Counted from the stretch's first letter, positions 8,950-17,400 are shown. The stretch: 64,000 nucleotides of DNA from Lachnospiraceae bacterium (GCA_017553505.1 JAFZLD010000009.1:1-64000), one strand, 5' to 3'. Translations and numbers: made by a program. Notes: a model not told the origin generated them from the letters alone.

Positions 8950-8987
8950 TGATATCATTATGATATCACATTAATTTCTTTTGTCAA
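8950..8987 (-). promoter_or_regulatory. Promoter with overlapping TGATATCA repeats
   Basis: On the minus strand TTGACA (8982-8987) and TATCAT (8960-8965) are 16 bp apart and face the ABC exporter operon. The palindrome TGATATCA occurs twice, at 8950-8957 and 8961-8968, separated by TTA and covering the -10 box, as expected for a repressor operator. The regulator is not identified; no gene for it is adjacent other than the small RHH protein within the operon. Confidence 0.6.
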
Positions 8988-9089
8988 TAGGTCGGTTGCA
9001 AAATTCGGCGTGGTTGACATAACTATGCAGTGACGGGTGAAAAATAACGCTTGTAACGTTTCATTAATATTTTTTCGTAAAATGAAACT

Positions 9090-9692
9090 ATGGGTGAAAA
9101 TATTTCTTCGGAAAATGAGACTAAAAAAGAAAAGAAAATAATTGTTTACAGCCCGATCATGGAGTTATATGCACTGGCGGAGATTCCGCCGAATGTGCCT
9201 CGTAACCCTATTATTAAGTGGTACCAGACGAACATGACATATGAAGAAAAGTATCGTTTCGGGCATATCACTTACGAGGAGTATTGTGCCTGGATGTATG
9301 AGCTTATGAACCAGGCGCAGAACGGTAGTCAGGGTGACTCGACTCCTACAGCAGACGAGCGCGGAACGTTCTGGCACAACGATCGGGCAGAGCGTACCAA
9401 CCTCTCTTCCAATGATTACAATGATTTTCTTTCGCAGAATAATGTTGATATTTCAAACAGAAGTACCGTCGATTTCGACAAGCTTGCAAGTGAAGTCGGC
9501 GCTCAGGGAGCTGCACCCGCACCGGCTCCTGCTCCCGCACCCGCTCCTGCCGAGGCAGCGCCTCCTCCGGCAGCATCCGAAGAAGTTGATGTCAACGAAG
9601 TTCTTGCAAACGTTAATAAAGATATTCACGGAGGCGATCAGATGCTTACTCAGGAAGAGATTGAAGCCCTTTTCGCAGCCGCAGGAAATTAA
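9090..9692 (+). CDS. Protein with C-terminal FliM/FliN-like CheY-binding motif
   Basis: A 200-residue soluble protein with no family I can name. Residues 1-75 form a compact aromatic-rich region (KWYQTNMTYEEKYRFGHITY). Residues 76-135 are polar and probably flexible. Residues 137-160 are an Ala-Pro repeat linker. The last 16 residues, MLTQEEIEALFAAAGN, match the LSQxEIDALL peptide at the N-terminus of FliM and of FliN/FliY, which binds phosphorylated CheY. Such a peptide at the C-terminus of a non-FliM protein suggests a switch-complex accessory or a CheY-P sink; this is inference. No strong Shine-Dalgarno is seen. An 8-bp inverted repeat (9058-9065/9081-9088) ends one base before the ATG. 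Confidence 0.75.
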   Translation: MGENISSENETKKEKKIIVYSPIMELYALAEIPPNVPRNPIIKWYQTNMTYEEKYRFGHITYEEYCAWMYELMNQAQNGSQGDSTPTADERGTFWHNDRAERTNLSSNDYNDFLSQNNVDISNRSTVDFDKLASEVGAQGAAPAPAPAPAPAPAEAAPPPAASEEVDVNEVLANVNKDIHGGDQMLTQEEIEALFAAAGN

Positions 9693-9725
9693 AAGCTGTG
9701 TCACCGGTATTGGCGACACAGCTTT
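9692..9725. terminator. Bidirectional terminator, left twin of the cassette-flanking pair
   Basis: An 11-bp stem AAAGCTGTGTC/GACACAGCTTT (9692-9702/9715-9725) begins at the stop codon of the preceding gene. The arms are almost identical to those at 13414-13447. It can terminate the plus-strand gene and the minus-strand ATPase gene. Confidence 0.8.
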
Positions 9726-9752
9726 CTTATCTGATCACTTATCATTAATATG

Positions 9753-10451
9753 CTATGATACTATTTTCCCATCTTTCATATGAATAATATAATTGGCCGC
9801 CAATGCAATCTCCTTGTCATGTGTTGCCATAATAATCGTCATCCTATTCTTTGCATTCAATTCTTTCAATATATCCACGATTTCATTACCGGTTTCTTCA
9901 TCAAGCGCTCCCGTCGGCTCATCCGCCAGCAACAATTTAGGTTCTGTAATCAATGCACGCGCTATCGCAACTCGCTGTTTTTGTCCTCCTGACAATTCGT
10001 AAGGGTATCTCTTGCTTTTGTCACTAATAGACAGTCTTTTCAAAATTTCTGCTACCTTTTTATCTATTTCTTTTTTAGGAATGTGCCTATATGTAAGCGG
10101 TAACGCAACATTTTTCTCAACAGTAATATCGTCCACAAGTGCGAAATGTTGAACAATAAACCCAACTTCATGATTTCTAAGTTTAGCCAATTCACAATCA
10201 TTCATGTCAGTAATATTTCTACCATCCAGTAAAAACGCACCGCCTTGAGGTTTCAATAAGGTACCAACTACATTTAACAATGTCGTCTTTCCGCACCCGC
10301 TTTTCCCCATTATAGCAACAAATTCCCCTTCATTGATTTTTAATGATGTATCATTAAGAGCAACTACTTTGGCAACTTTTCGCCTTTTCGATATAAAAGT
10401 TCTTTCCTGCCCAAATTCTACCTTCACATTTTCTAACTCAATATAACTCAT
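9753..10451 (-). CDS. ABC transporter ATP-binding protein of the bacteriocin-like cassette
   Basis: A 232-residue ATPase of the LolD/MacB class with Walker A GKSGCGKTT (about 49-57), signature LSGGQKQR (about 151) and Walker [13 protein letters not shown] (about 171-182). It overlaps the upstream permease gene by ATGA and has the Shine-Dalgarno GGGAGG. It is last in a peptide-permease-permease-ATPase operon. Its codons are visibly richer in A and T than those of the flanking genes, as in the rest of the cassette, which suggests horizontal transfer. In lactococcin-972-type systems such an ATPase partners membrane proteins for export or immunity. Confidence 0.88.
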   Translation of the reverse strand: MSYIELENVKVEFGQERTFISKRRKVAKVVALNDTSLKINEGEFVAIMGKSGCGKTTLLNVVGTLLKPQGGAFLLDGRNITDMNDCELAKLRNHEVGFIVQHFALVDDITVEKNVALPLTYRHIPKKEIDKKVAEILKRLSISDKSKRYPYELSGGQKQRVAIARALITEPKLLLADEPTGALDEETGNEIVDILKELNAKNRMTIIMATHDKEIALAANYIIHMKDGKIVS

Positions 10452-11668
10452 TCTTTTCCTCCCACAAAGCTCATTATGTCATTCTTTTGGGTTACTATTG
10501 TGCTTCCAAGCGAAGATAAAGTCCATAGAATAATTAACATAGCGTGAATCTTCACATATGCCGAAACGCCAGCTTCAGATACCTGACATATTCCTATTAA
10601 CACAAAATCCGATACCAGCAAAAGCAATGTAACAAAAGATAATATAATACCGACAATATATTTGTAGCTTCTTCCGCACAACATATATATCCCTAAGTTG
10701 TACATTTCTCTACGCATAACAGTCGTCAAAAGCATTCCCAAAACACCCGCAGCACCAATAACTATCGCCCAGGTTATTCTTTCCAAACTTCTAACTATTT
10801 GTCCGGACATTTTGGAGTGTCTAGAACTCCATTCATCAAATCTTTTAGTCGGATCGGTATCTATAAGTGTAAGCGAACTTATATTGTACTTTGACTGTAA
10901 ATTATCAATCGCATTATTAACCTCTTCATAAGACAAATCAGAATATATTATTCCGTTAAAATATCTTTCAAGGAAATCCCGGCATTCTCTATTATTTTCC
11001 ATGTTATAAAAATGAGGCACAAAAACTGCATTATCGCATGAAATCATTCTATTCTCAGTTTCTGAATAGTAACAACTTTCTTGGCTGATAAATCCCGCGA
11101 CATAGCACGGATATACTATTCCATCTATGTCTATCGACAGCAAGTCATTTATTTCACAAGTGTTTTCATATAACCCCCCTAGCCAAACAGGGCAAGGTGA
11201 TATTTCATACTCTGTATATCCCGAAAACAATTGACCTTTATCAATCACTATTCCGTGCTCTTTTACAAAATCTTCAGTAGCCAGAATTACCTTAACATAT
11301 CCGTCATACATACCGCCGCTTCTCTCTTCGGCCTCTCTGAAACACTCTTGCGGAACATCTCCGCTTTCTACTTTAGCATATAGTTCATCTTCCGAAACAT
11401 ACTTCCAGCGAAAATCAGTATTAAGTTCTTCATACAAGTCACAATAATCATCGAAAGCTTTTCCGTTCCTCAAATACGCACTATAATCCGGACCGAATAT
11501 GTCAACTGTAATTTGGTATTTACCGCTTTGCGGATAGCCTTTCTTATTGTGCTCTTGTATTTTCTCATCTAACAATATAATTAAACACCCCACAAGCACC
11601 ACAGTTATCACCATAGAAATACATGTCAATATATATTTTTTTACCATTCTCAAACATTCCAACATCAA
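10448..11668 (-). CDS. FtsX-like membrane protein of the bacteriocin-like cassette
   Basis: A 406-residue protein with one N-terminal helix (about 10-32), a long extracytoplasmic domain (about 35-290) and three C-terminal helices (about 298-320, 335-365, 370-392), the MacB/FtsX layout. I do not recognise a closer family. Start options are TTG at 11668 (seven bases after GGAGG) or ATG at 11665; either overlaps the previous stop. The gene overlaps the ATPase gene by 4 bp. It is AT-rich. It probably forms a heterodimeric permease with the product of the preceding gene. Confidence 0.75.
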   Translation of the reverse strand: MMLECLRMVKKYILTCISMVITVVLVGCLIILLDEKIQEHNKKGYPQSGKYQITVDIFGPDYSAYLRNGKAFDDYCDLYEELNTDFRWKYVSEDELYAKVESGDVPQECFREAEERSGGMYDGYVKVILATEDFVKEHGIVIDKGQLFSGYTEYEISPCPVWLGGLYENTCEINDLLSIDIDGIVYPCYVAGFISQESCYYSETENRMISCDNAVFVPHFYNMENNRECRDFLERYFNGIIYSDLSYEEVNNAIDNLQSKYNISSLTLIDTDPTKRFDEWSSRHSKMSGQIVRSLERITWAIVIGAAGVLGMLLTTVMRREMYNLGIYMLCGRSYKYIVGIILSFVTLLLLVSDFVLIGICQVSEAGVSAYVKIHAMLIILWTLSSLGSTIVTQKNDIMSFVGGKE

Positions 11669-12657
11669 AAATATGCCTCCGAAATATTCCTTTTAGCCTC
11701 CTTAGACACAACTATAACTATCATAAGAAGTAAAGCCGGTACGGTAATTATATATCCCAAAATCATGTACTTTCTATAATCGTTAAACCATATAGCGCTT
11801 ATTGTAAAGCATATCAAAAAAGAAAAGAATATATATGTAAGGATTTCGAGCGCATAATAGGCAATCACTTTGTTAACGCTACCCCCCACCATTCTTCTTA
11901 TGGCTACTTCTTTCATCTTAGAGTTCATATAAAAGGACAAACTCATAAAAATGGATATGCCTATACATAGCAAAAGCAGAACAAAATATTTAATGTACTT
12001 TATATCATTTAACAATTTGGAATTGTCATTCATCATTCCATAGCCGGCAAATTTAGCGTTTATATTTTTCCCTAACATCCTGTTCAAGAAATCTTGCCCG
12101 TTAGTCACCACAAAATAGTCTACTTCCACTACTTCGTCGACTAAATCACTATTATCAGCCATATAATTCGTATATATAAAATCATCAAAAAATGTTGGCT
12201 CGTTCATCCCAATTATTCCGACCACTCTGTATACACCACCACTTAAAGTAATATATGGTTTATTGCCTTCATACGTTATTTTATCAACATGCCCCGCACC
12301 AACAGCAGCATACGGCTCTTTAGATTCGATTTCTTTATGATTCAAAAAATGCCCGCTTTTCATAGGGATATTGGCATAATCACCTTTATAAAAAAGTTTT
12401 ATAATTCTACTTCCTTCGTAATTATCCAGTCGATAAAGAGCGCCGTTAATACCAATTTCCTTAAACGCTTTGAGAACATCGTCTTTATTTGCTCGACCCT
12501 CAATATAATAATTTATAGATTCTTTCCCCATAAAAAAAGGGCTCCCCTTCTCCAAAGTTCGGCAGACGGAAATGTGATATATCATAATCATAGCCGTTAT
12601 TGGCATAATCATTATCATGATAAGCAAAACTAACCTAGATATTCTTCTGCTGTTCAA
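11665..12657 (-). CDS. FtsX-like permease of the bacteriocin-like cassette
   Basis: A 330-residue protein with an N-terminal helix (about 7-30), an extracytoplasmic domain, and three C-terminal helices (about 215-240, 262-285, 290-318). The segment MKEVAIRRMVGGSVNKVI before the second of these is the FtsX signature region. The longest frame starts at 12696 with a TTG inside a hairpin. I prefer the TTG at 12657 because AGGAGG ends six bases before it and the product then begins MNSRRISRLVLL. It follows the secreted-peptide gene after a 60-bp gap holding a hairpin, and is coupled to the next permease gene. Confidence 0.78.
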   Translation of the reverse strand: MNSRRISRLVLLIMIMIMPITAMIMIYHISVCRTLEKGSPFFMGKESINYYIEGRANKDDVLKAFKEIGINGALYRLDNYEGSRIIKLFYKGDYANIPMKSGHFLNHKEIESKEPYAAVGAGHVDKITYEGNKPYITLSGGVYRVVGIIGMNEPTFFDDFIYTNYMADNSDLVDEVVEVDYFVVTNGQDFLNRMLGKNINAKFAGYGMMNDNSKLLNDIKYIKYFVLLLLCIGISIFMSLSFYMNSKMKEVAIRRMVGGSVNKVIAYYALEILTYIFFSFLICFTISAIWFNDYRKYMILGYIITVPALLLMIVIVVSKEAKRNISEAYF

Positions 12658-12681
12658 AACCTTCCTCCTATAAAATAACTG

Positions 12682-12711
12682 TGGGCTGTAAGACAAACAC
12701 CTTACAGCCCA
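12682..12711 (-). terminator. Hairpin between peptide gene and its transporter genes
   Basis: A perfect 11-bp stem (12682-12692/12701-12711) with an 8-nt loop lies just after the stop codon of the secreted peptide. The T tract is weak, so it may be a partial terminator or an mRNA stabiliser that gives more peptide than transporter, a common arrangement in bacteriocin operons. Confidence 0.6.
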
Positions 12712-12717
12712 TAGTAG

Positions 12718-13098
12718 CTATTTCACATCATACCAATACGCATTTGAGCTAAAATCCTGTTCAGCAAGACCAAGTCTATGACCATCAAATTCTTTTGTCT
12801 CTGACAAGTCTATATAGAGCCCTTGGTTGCCGTATTCACTTCTCGCATATGTAGTACCCAATCTAACACATACACGCGCGGTAGTGTGATGCTCATACGG
12901 ATCTGTTTTGCTATAAACTGTCAACCTGCCCTTCGCATAATTCCACTTATGTTCAAGAGTTTCGACTTTAGTGCCACCGCTCCAAACCGCTGAAACCGGA
13001 TACATATAAGCAAATGCGGTTGTACCCATCAGAAGCGAAGCCAAAATTACTCCAAGTATTAATTGTCTTCCCTTCTTAAGCGTCATTTTTTCTCTCAT
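12718..13098 (-). CDS. Secreted lactococcin-972-like peptide (candidate bacteriocin)
   Basis: A 126-residue precursor with a classic Sec signal peptide: basic start, hydrophobic core (about 12-26) and a cleavage site after TTAFA near residue 30. The mature part has features of the lactococcin 972 family (PF09683): a W-x-Y segment (KWNYAKG), a V-Y-S motif, a His pair followed by T-A-x-V, and a C-terminus ending in aromatics after Ser-Asn-Ala (AYWYDVK). Shine-Dalgarno GGGGGTG precedes the ATG. It is the first gene of a four-gene operon with two FtsX-like permeases and an ATPase, the context known for lactococcin-972-like systems. Assignment rests on motif pattern and context, not on an alignment. 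Confidence 0.6.
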   Translation of the reverse strand: MREKMTLKKGRQLILGVILASLLMGTTAFAYMYPVSAVWSGGTKVETLEHKWNYAKGRLTVYSKTDPYEHHTTARVCVRLGTTYARSEYGNQGLYIDLSETKEFDGHRLGLAEQDFSSNAYWYDVK

Positions 13099-13133
13099 TG
13101 TTTCACCCCCTTTCTCCTCAACATGTTGTTCGT

Positions 13134-13162
13134 ATTGTATATGATTTTTATGCGATAGTCAA
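13134..13162 (-). promoter_or_regulatory. Promoter of the bacteriocin-like operon
   Basis: TTGACT (13157-13162) and TACAAT (13134-13139) on the minus strand are 17 bp apart, a near-consensus sigma-A promoter about 35 bp before the peptide start. Confidence 0.75.
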
Positions 13163-13413
13163 CCTCTTATGAATACATTCTAGCTCTATTTCAATGCAAT
13201 AATTTTGCAATATTAATATTTTATCATCCTATTTCATCTTATTCACACTCTACGCAGAGAAATTGCCCTACACATATTATATCATAAGTCGCATCAGCAT
13301 CACATTTGTCATCTCTTAACACATACACTAGTATCACATGGTTTTATTAGCGTTAATCTGCAATTGCAACTCTTTTATATTAAATATCCAATCCGCGCAC
13401 TGAGTAACATTAT

Positions 13414-13447
13414 AAAAGCTGTGTCACTAAGGTTAGCGACACAGCTT
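13414..13447 (-). terminator. Terminator of the xylanase gene, right twin of the cassette-flanking pair
   Basis: Stem AAGCTGTGTC/GACACAGCTT (13416-13425/13438-13447) extended by CTAA/TTAG inside. The first 14 bases and last 12 bases match the hairpin at 9692-9725 in the same orientation. Confidence 0.8.
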
Positions 13448-13468
13448 CTTTTTATTTACATATTCTTT

Positions 13469-15322
13469 TTACGGAACTCTCGACCAGCTCTTGTATTCCT
13501 GATTGGGGTTAACTCCCTTGCGTTCGAAAAGTTCGCTGAGGGTTACAAATGTGTAGCCCTGGTTCTTGAGGCTTTCGATGATAGTGGGAAGCGCCTGTAC
13601 GGTGTTGTAGTTCCCCTGGAAGTCGTGAAGCAATACTATGCTTCCGTCCTGGACGCTGCTAAGAACCGTATTTGCTCTCTGCTGAGCGGATACGTAGGAT
13701 TCCCAGTCATTGCAGGTGATGCCCTGAATAAAAGGAAGATCAACGCTCTGATAAACCGTGTTGTTCACCGAAAGATTGGGTGCTCTGAAGAACTTAACAT
13801 CCACTCCGACAGTGTTCTTGATGGCTGAGCTGCACCATTCCACCTGATTCTTAATGTCCTGTGCGCTCTTATAAGCCAGGTCCTCGTGAGTGTATGTGTG
13901 GTTGGCAAGTTCGCAACCCATTCTTACCTGTCTCTGCATGGTAGCCATAGTGTTAGAGTTAACATTCTGGCCGATAAGGAAGAATGTAGCCTTAACATCG
14001 TATCTTTCAAGAACATCGAGCACATCGTTGGTAGTTGAGGAAGGTCCATCGTCAAAAGTAAGCGCTACGAGCTTACCGGTGGGCTGAGGCTGTACGTAGC
14101 CTGTGTTACCACCCTGGTTACCGGACTGATTACCGCCGCCGTTTCCGCCTGAGCTTTCGCCCGAGCCGCCGCTTATCTTAAAGTAATCGATATAAGCGTC
14201 CCAATTGCCGTCATCGGCTGTTACGATAAGCTTAACTTCCTGGTTGCCGGTCTTGTGACTTACGTTCTTAATGGTGTACTCTGCGGGATATGAACCGCCA
14301 TAGTAGAAGGTTCCCTTGTACTCGCCGCCAATCTGCAAGTCTACTCTTGCCATGTTGTTATTGTTCGAGCAGGCTCTCAATGTGAAATCGTGAGTACCGT
14401 ATCCAAAGTACTGATTGTAAGTAACCGCATCGTTATTGGCATATAATGCGACACCGTTAAAAGGATTGCCGATTTTGCCTGCGTAAGGACCGCTGATGCT
14501 CATGCTTTCGCACTGAACTGTGGTGTCACCGCCTGATGAACCGGTGTTGCCACCCTGATTACCGCCCTGATTGCCGCCCTGGTTACCACCTTGGTTTCCA
14601 CCCTGGTTGCCACCTTGGTTACCGCCGCCGTTTCCTCCGATGGTAAGAACGTTCTTGTAAACGTTGGCAGTACCGCTGCTCTGATAGCCTTCAACGGTAA
14701 GTGCGGTCTCGTAAAGGTTACCGCATCTCATGCCCATGCGCTCCCAAGCCTTAAAATGCTCGGTAACGGAAATGGTTCCGCTTGTGCGCTTGGATGTGCG
14801 TACACTCCAGTACTGCTGGAATGTAGTGTTTCCTTCGATGGAAGGCTGGTTGTAACGAGTGGTCTCGTATACATCGTAAGTACCTCCATCAACGGTAATC
14901 TGGCCCTTCGGTGATGCTCCCGGCGGACGCCAGCTGCCCCAACTGTCTACGATGTAGTACTCTACAAGCGGATTTTTCATCCAACCGTAGACACAGAGGT
15001 AAGAATTACCGTTCGGCTGATAGTTACAGCCGTATTCGACAGAAATGTTACCCATCTGACTGTAAGTACGGGTACTGTCGAACTTCTGGCCCTTTCTGAA
15101 AAGGGCATTACCAATATTGCTCCAACTGCACTCAAAATTTCCCCCCGCGTTAAGAGTCATACTGGTATTTCCGTAGTCCTTCCACAGCTCAAAGCTGTAT
15201 CCGTCCTGCGTTCCTGTTCTGTTGTCATAAAGTGTCTCAGCCGCATAAGCTTTTATGTTAGGCACAGCAAGCTGAAGAACCAATATGAGAGACAGAACAA
15301 TGCCTTTGAGTTTTCTCCTCAT
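13469..15322 (-). CDS. Secreted GH11 xylanase - CBM36 - CE4 deacetylase
   Basis: Modular extracellular enzyme of 617 residues for acetylated xylan. After a signal peptide (1-28, AYAAE) come a GH11 endo-1,4-beta-xylanase (about 30-232) with nucleophile Glu in [12 protein letters not shown] and acid/base Glu in TVEGYQSSG, a Gly-Asn-Gln repeat linker (about 235-268), a CBM36 xylan-binding domain (about 270-388), a second Gly/Asn/Gln linker, and a CE4 NodB deacetylase (about 408-600) with TFDDGPS, HTYTHED, RAPN, DWES and LLHD. This order is that of Pseudobutyrivibrio XynT. I use ATG 15322, eight bases after AAAGGAGG, not the upstream TTG at 15343 that lies inside the ribosome binding site. The terminator is shared in sequence with the left cassette border. 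Confidence 0.95.
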   Translation of the reverse strand: MRRKLKGIVLSLILVLQLAVPNIKAYAAETLYDNRTGTQDGYSFELWKDYGNTSMTLNAGGNFECSWSNIGNALFRKGQKFDSTRTYSQMGNISVEYGCNYQPNGNSYLCVYGWMKNPLVEYYIVDSWGSWRPPGASPKGQITVDGGTYDVYETTRYNQPSIEGNTTFQQYWSVRTSKRTSGTISVTEHFKAWERMGMRCGNLYETALTVEGYQSSGTANVYKNVLTIGGNGGGNQGGNQGGNQGGNQGGNQGGNQGGNTGSSGGDTTVQCESMSISGPYAGKIGNPFNGVALYANNDAVTYNQYFGYGTHDFTLRACSNNNNMARVDLQIGGEYKGTFYYGGSYPAEYTIKNVSHKTGNQEVKLIVTADDGNWDAYIDYFKISGGSGESSGGNGGGNQSGNQGGNTGYVQPQPTGKLVALTFDDGPSSTTNDVLDVLERYDVKATFFLIGQNVNSNTMATMQRQVRMGCELANHTYTHEDLAYKSAQDIKNQVEWCSSAIKNTVGVDVKFFRAPNLSVNNTVYQSVDLPFIQGITCNDWESYVSAQQRANTVLSSVQDGSIVLLHDFQGNYNTVQALPTIIESLKNQGYTFVTLSELFERKGVNPNQEYKSWSRVP

Positions 15323-15401
15323 AAGTGCTACCTCCTTTCGCAAGAAAATGGTAACACAAGTTGTGCACGCAATACATATCAGATTTTGCTATTTTCTACA
15401 C

Positions 15402-15407
15402 ATTATA
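15402..15407 (-). promoter_or_regulatory. Probable -10 box of the xylanase promoter
   Basis: A perfect TATAAT on the minus strand, 80 bp upstream of the xylanase start. The best -35 candidate is TTGCTA at 19 bp spacing. Palindromic ATGCGCACATGCGT lies just upstream of the -10 box. Confidence 0.45.
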
Positions 15408-15508
15408 TGCGCACATGCGTTATTTTTAGCAAGTATTGACGAAATAGTCAGATATTTATAATAAACTCTATATAGTTTATCGTTTTTCTGTACAATTTGC
15501 GGTAAAGA

Positions 15509-15543
15509 AAGACCACCTGTCTTTTCAAAAAACAGGTGGTCTT
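15509..15543 (-). terminator. Terminator of the M3 peptidase gene
   Basis: A perfect 12-bp stem AAGACCACCTGT/ACAGGTGGTCTT (15509-15520/15532-15543) lies 28 bp past the stop codon and is followed by T-rich sequence on the minus strand. Confidence 0.85.
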
Positions 15544-15570
15544 ATATCACTATCTCTTTCTTTGTATCAA

Positions 15571-17271
15571 TCAGTCCTTAATTGCATCAAGAAGAATCTC
15601 AGCCGCATAAGCTGTAGACTTCTTAACAGAGCCTGCCTCAAAAGGATTGGAGACATTGGCATGCTTAAGAGTTTCAAGATATGAAAGACTTCCGCCGCAC
15701 TTGCAAAGCTTAAGGTAATCTTCCCAAGCCTTCTCGTGATTTTCATGGTCCTTGGCCTTAAACTCCATAGCACCCATAGTGGTAAGCGTGTAGTTAATGT
15801 AGTACATAGGATAAAGGTAGATGTGAAGCTTGTGGTACCAGTATCCGCCTCTCTCCATGAACTCGTCGTTGTCGTATGTTCTCCAGGGCATGTACTTCTC
15901 TTCGAGCTTGTGCCACTCGTAGGTACGCTCCTTGGGAGTAAGATTTTCGTTGGCATAGCAAATATGCTGGAACTCATCCACCGCAACACCAAAAGGCACG
16001 AATGTTATCGCCTCCTGAAGATGAGCGAATCTGAACTTATCTGCATCCTTGCCAAAGAAGTTCTCCGCATAAGGATAAGAGAACTGCTCCATAGACATAG
16101 AGTGAATCTCAGCAATATCGGTAGACTCCATGTAGTAGCTTGAAATAGGCTGATGTCTCATAGCCATATATCCCGCAAAAGCATGTCCGAGCTCGTGAGT
16201 AAGAACCTGCATATCAAAGATTGTCTGGTTAAAGCAAGAGAACACGAACGGAGCTTTCTTGCCGACAATCATGGTCATGTATCCTGTGGAAGCCTTGCCG
16301 GGCTTGTTCTTTAAGTCCATAAGATCGTGCTCAATCATGAAATCGATGAACTCACCGGTCTCGGGGCTGATCTTGTGATACATCTTACGAGCTTCTTCAA
16401 TCATGAAGTCATCATCGCCCGCAGGAACCGCATTGCCGTCAGCGAATATCATCTTCTCGTCAAAAGCATAAACCTTGTCGATGCCGAGTCTCTTGGCCTG
16501 AGCCTTATAAAGCTTCTCGCAAAGAGGAACCAATACTTCCTTGACCTGTGCTCTAAAGGATTCAACTTCCTTAACACCGTAATCGGTTCTGCCCTGTCTC
16601 ATGTATCCCAGAGGAATGAAGTTCTCAAATCCGAGATTGCGACCCATTTCGTTACGAATCTTAATAAGCTCATCCCAGATTTCCTCAAGTCTCTTCTCGT
16701 TGTCATGATAGAAGTCGGAGTAAGCCTTAAATGCGGCCTTTCTCTTCTCTCTGTCTTCGTGCTCGAAGTATTTCATGATACCGTAAAGGTTAAGAGTCTT
16801 TCCGTCAAAAGAAATCTCGCAGCCGGCCATAATTTTCTGGTATTCGTCGGTAAGAAGATTTTCTTTCTGCTGAAGCGGGATGTTCTTTTCACAAAAGCTC
16901 TTGATGGAAAGTTCAATGTCGGTAAAAAGAGTCTTACCGTATTTGGCCTCAATATCCTTTCTGAAAGGACTGTTTGCAAGTGTCTGAACGTATTCAACGC
17001 TTATAGGGGAAAACAGGGGGTACATCTGGCCGAACCATTCGTTCTCCTCTTCATAGAACTTATCCTTGGTATCAAGAGTATGTCTGATTGAAATTATGGT
17101 ATACAGGTCACGTAACTTGTCCATATAATCATCAGCTTCAGCCATAGCCGAGAATACTTCATCAGCACTCGTGGCGTTTTTAATCTTTTCAATCTGCCCG
17201 GTTACAAAAGTCTTGGCAGCTTCGAAGTCGGGGCGGGTGTATTCAAGCTCGCCGAATTTCCAATTGTCCAT
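15571..17271 (-). CDS. pepF: M3 family oligoendopeptidase (PepF type)
   Basis: Cytosolic zinc metallopeptidase that cleaves short peptides. The 566-residue protein has the M3 zinc motif HELGH within VLTHELGHAFAGYMAM (about 355-370), and the third ligand Glu in the following SMSMEQF helix region, as in the PepF/Tfs oligoendopeptidase F family, which is usually about 560-600 residues. Shine-Dalgarno AAGGA precedes the ATG. It is a single-gene unit with its own terminator. The subgroup (M3B oligoendopeptidase) is assigned from length and motif; the exact specificity is unknown. Confidence 0.9.
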   Translation of the reverse strand: MDNWKFGELEYTRPDFEAAKTFVTGQIEKIKNATSADEVFSAMAEADDYMDKLRDLYTIISIRHTLDTKDKFYEEENEWFGQMYPLFSPISVEYVQTLANSPFRKDIEAKYGKTLFTDIELSIKSFCEKNIPLQQKENLLTDEYQKIMAGCEISFDGKTLNLYGIMKYFEHEDREKRKAAFKAYSDFYHDNEKRLEEIWDELIKIRNEMGRNLGFENFIPLGYMRQGRTDYGVKEVESFRAQVKEVLVPLCEKLYKAQAKRLGIDKVYAFDEKMIFADGNAVPAGDDDFMIEEARKMYHKISPETGEFIDFMIEHDLMDLKNKPGKASTGYMTMIVGKKAPFVFSCFNQTIFDMQVLTHELGHAFAGYMAMRHQPISSYYMESTDIAEIHSMSMEQFSYPYAENFFGKDADKFRFAHLQEAITFVPFGVAVDEFQHICYANENLTPKERTYEWHKLEEKYMPWRTYDNDEFMERGGYWYHKLHIYLYPMYYINYTLTTMGAMEFKAKDHENHEKAWEDYLKLCKCGGSLSYLETLKHANVSNPFEAGSVKKSTAYAAEILLDAIKD

Positions 17272-17371
17272 TCCTTATACCTCTCTTATGTTATGTTAAC
17301 CTCAATGTGTTACTTTGAAACTCCGATTTATGATATCATACCCAAAACATTTTGTACAATCATTATATGGA

Positions 17372-17400
17372 AAAACCCCGACAGAAAAACTATCGGGGTT
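17372..17400 (-). terminator. Terminator of the iorAB-paaK-ACT operon
   Basis: Stem AACCCCGA/TCGGGGTT (17374-17381/17393-17400) about 30 bp past the ACT gene stop, followed on the minus strand by TTTTTCC. Confidence 0.8.

Larger units (their letters stand above)
13099..13468. other. AT-rich intergenic region with promoter and twin terminator
   Basis: This 370-bp gap holds the peptide promoter (13134-13162) and the terminator of the xylanase gene (13414-13447). Between about 13163 and 13410 it is AT-rich with no credible reading frame or repeat that I can see. Confidence 0.6.

Noticed and set aside
9334-9783. 149-codon frame over the FliM-motif gene
   Set aside because: It overlaps in another frame and owes its length to the GC-rich Ala-Pro codons; it also crosses the terminator.
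13364-13828. 154-codon plus-strand frame antisense to the xylanase
   Set aside because: It is the complement of a well-recognised CE4 domain and contains the xylanase terminator.
14530-14640. CRISPR-like short repeats
   Set aside because: The repeats are in-frame codons for an NQGG linker of the xylanase, with no spacers.
16327-17091. 254-codon plus-strand frame
   Set aside because: Complement of the M3 peptidase gene; no binding site or family resemblance.
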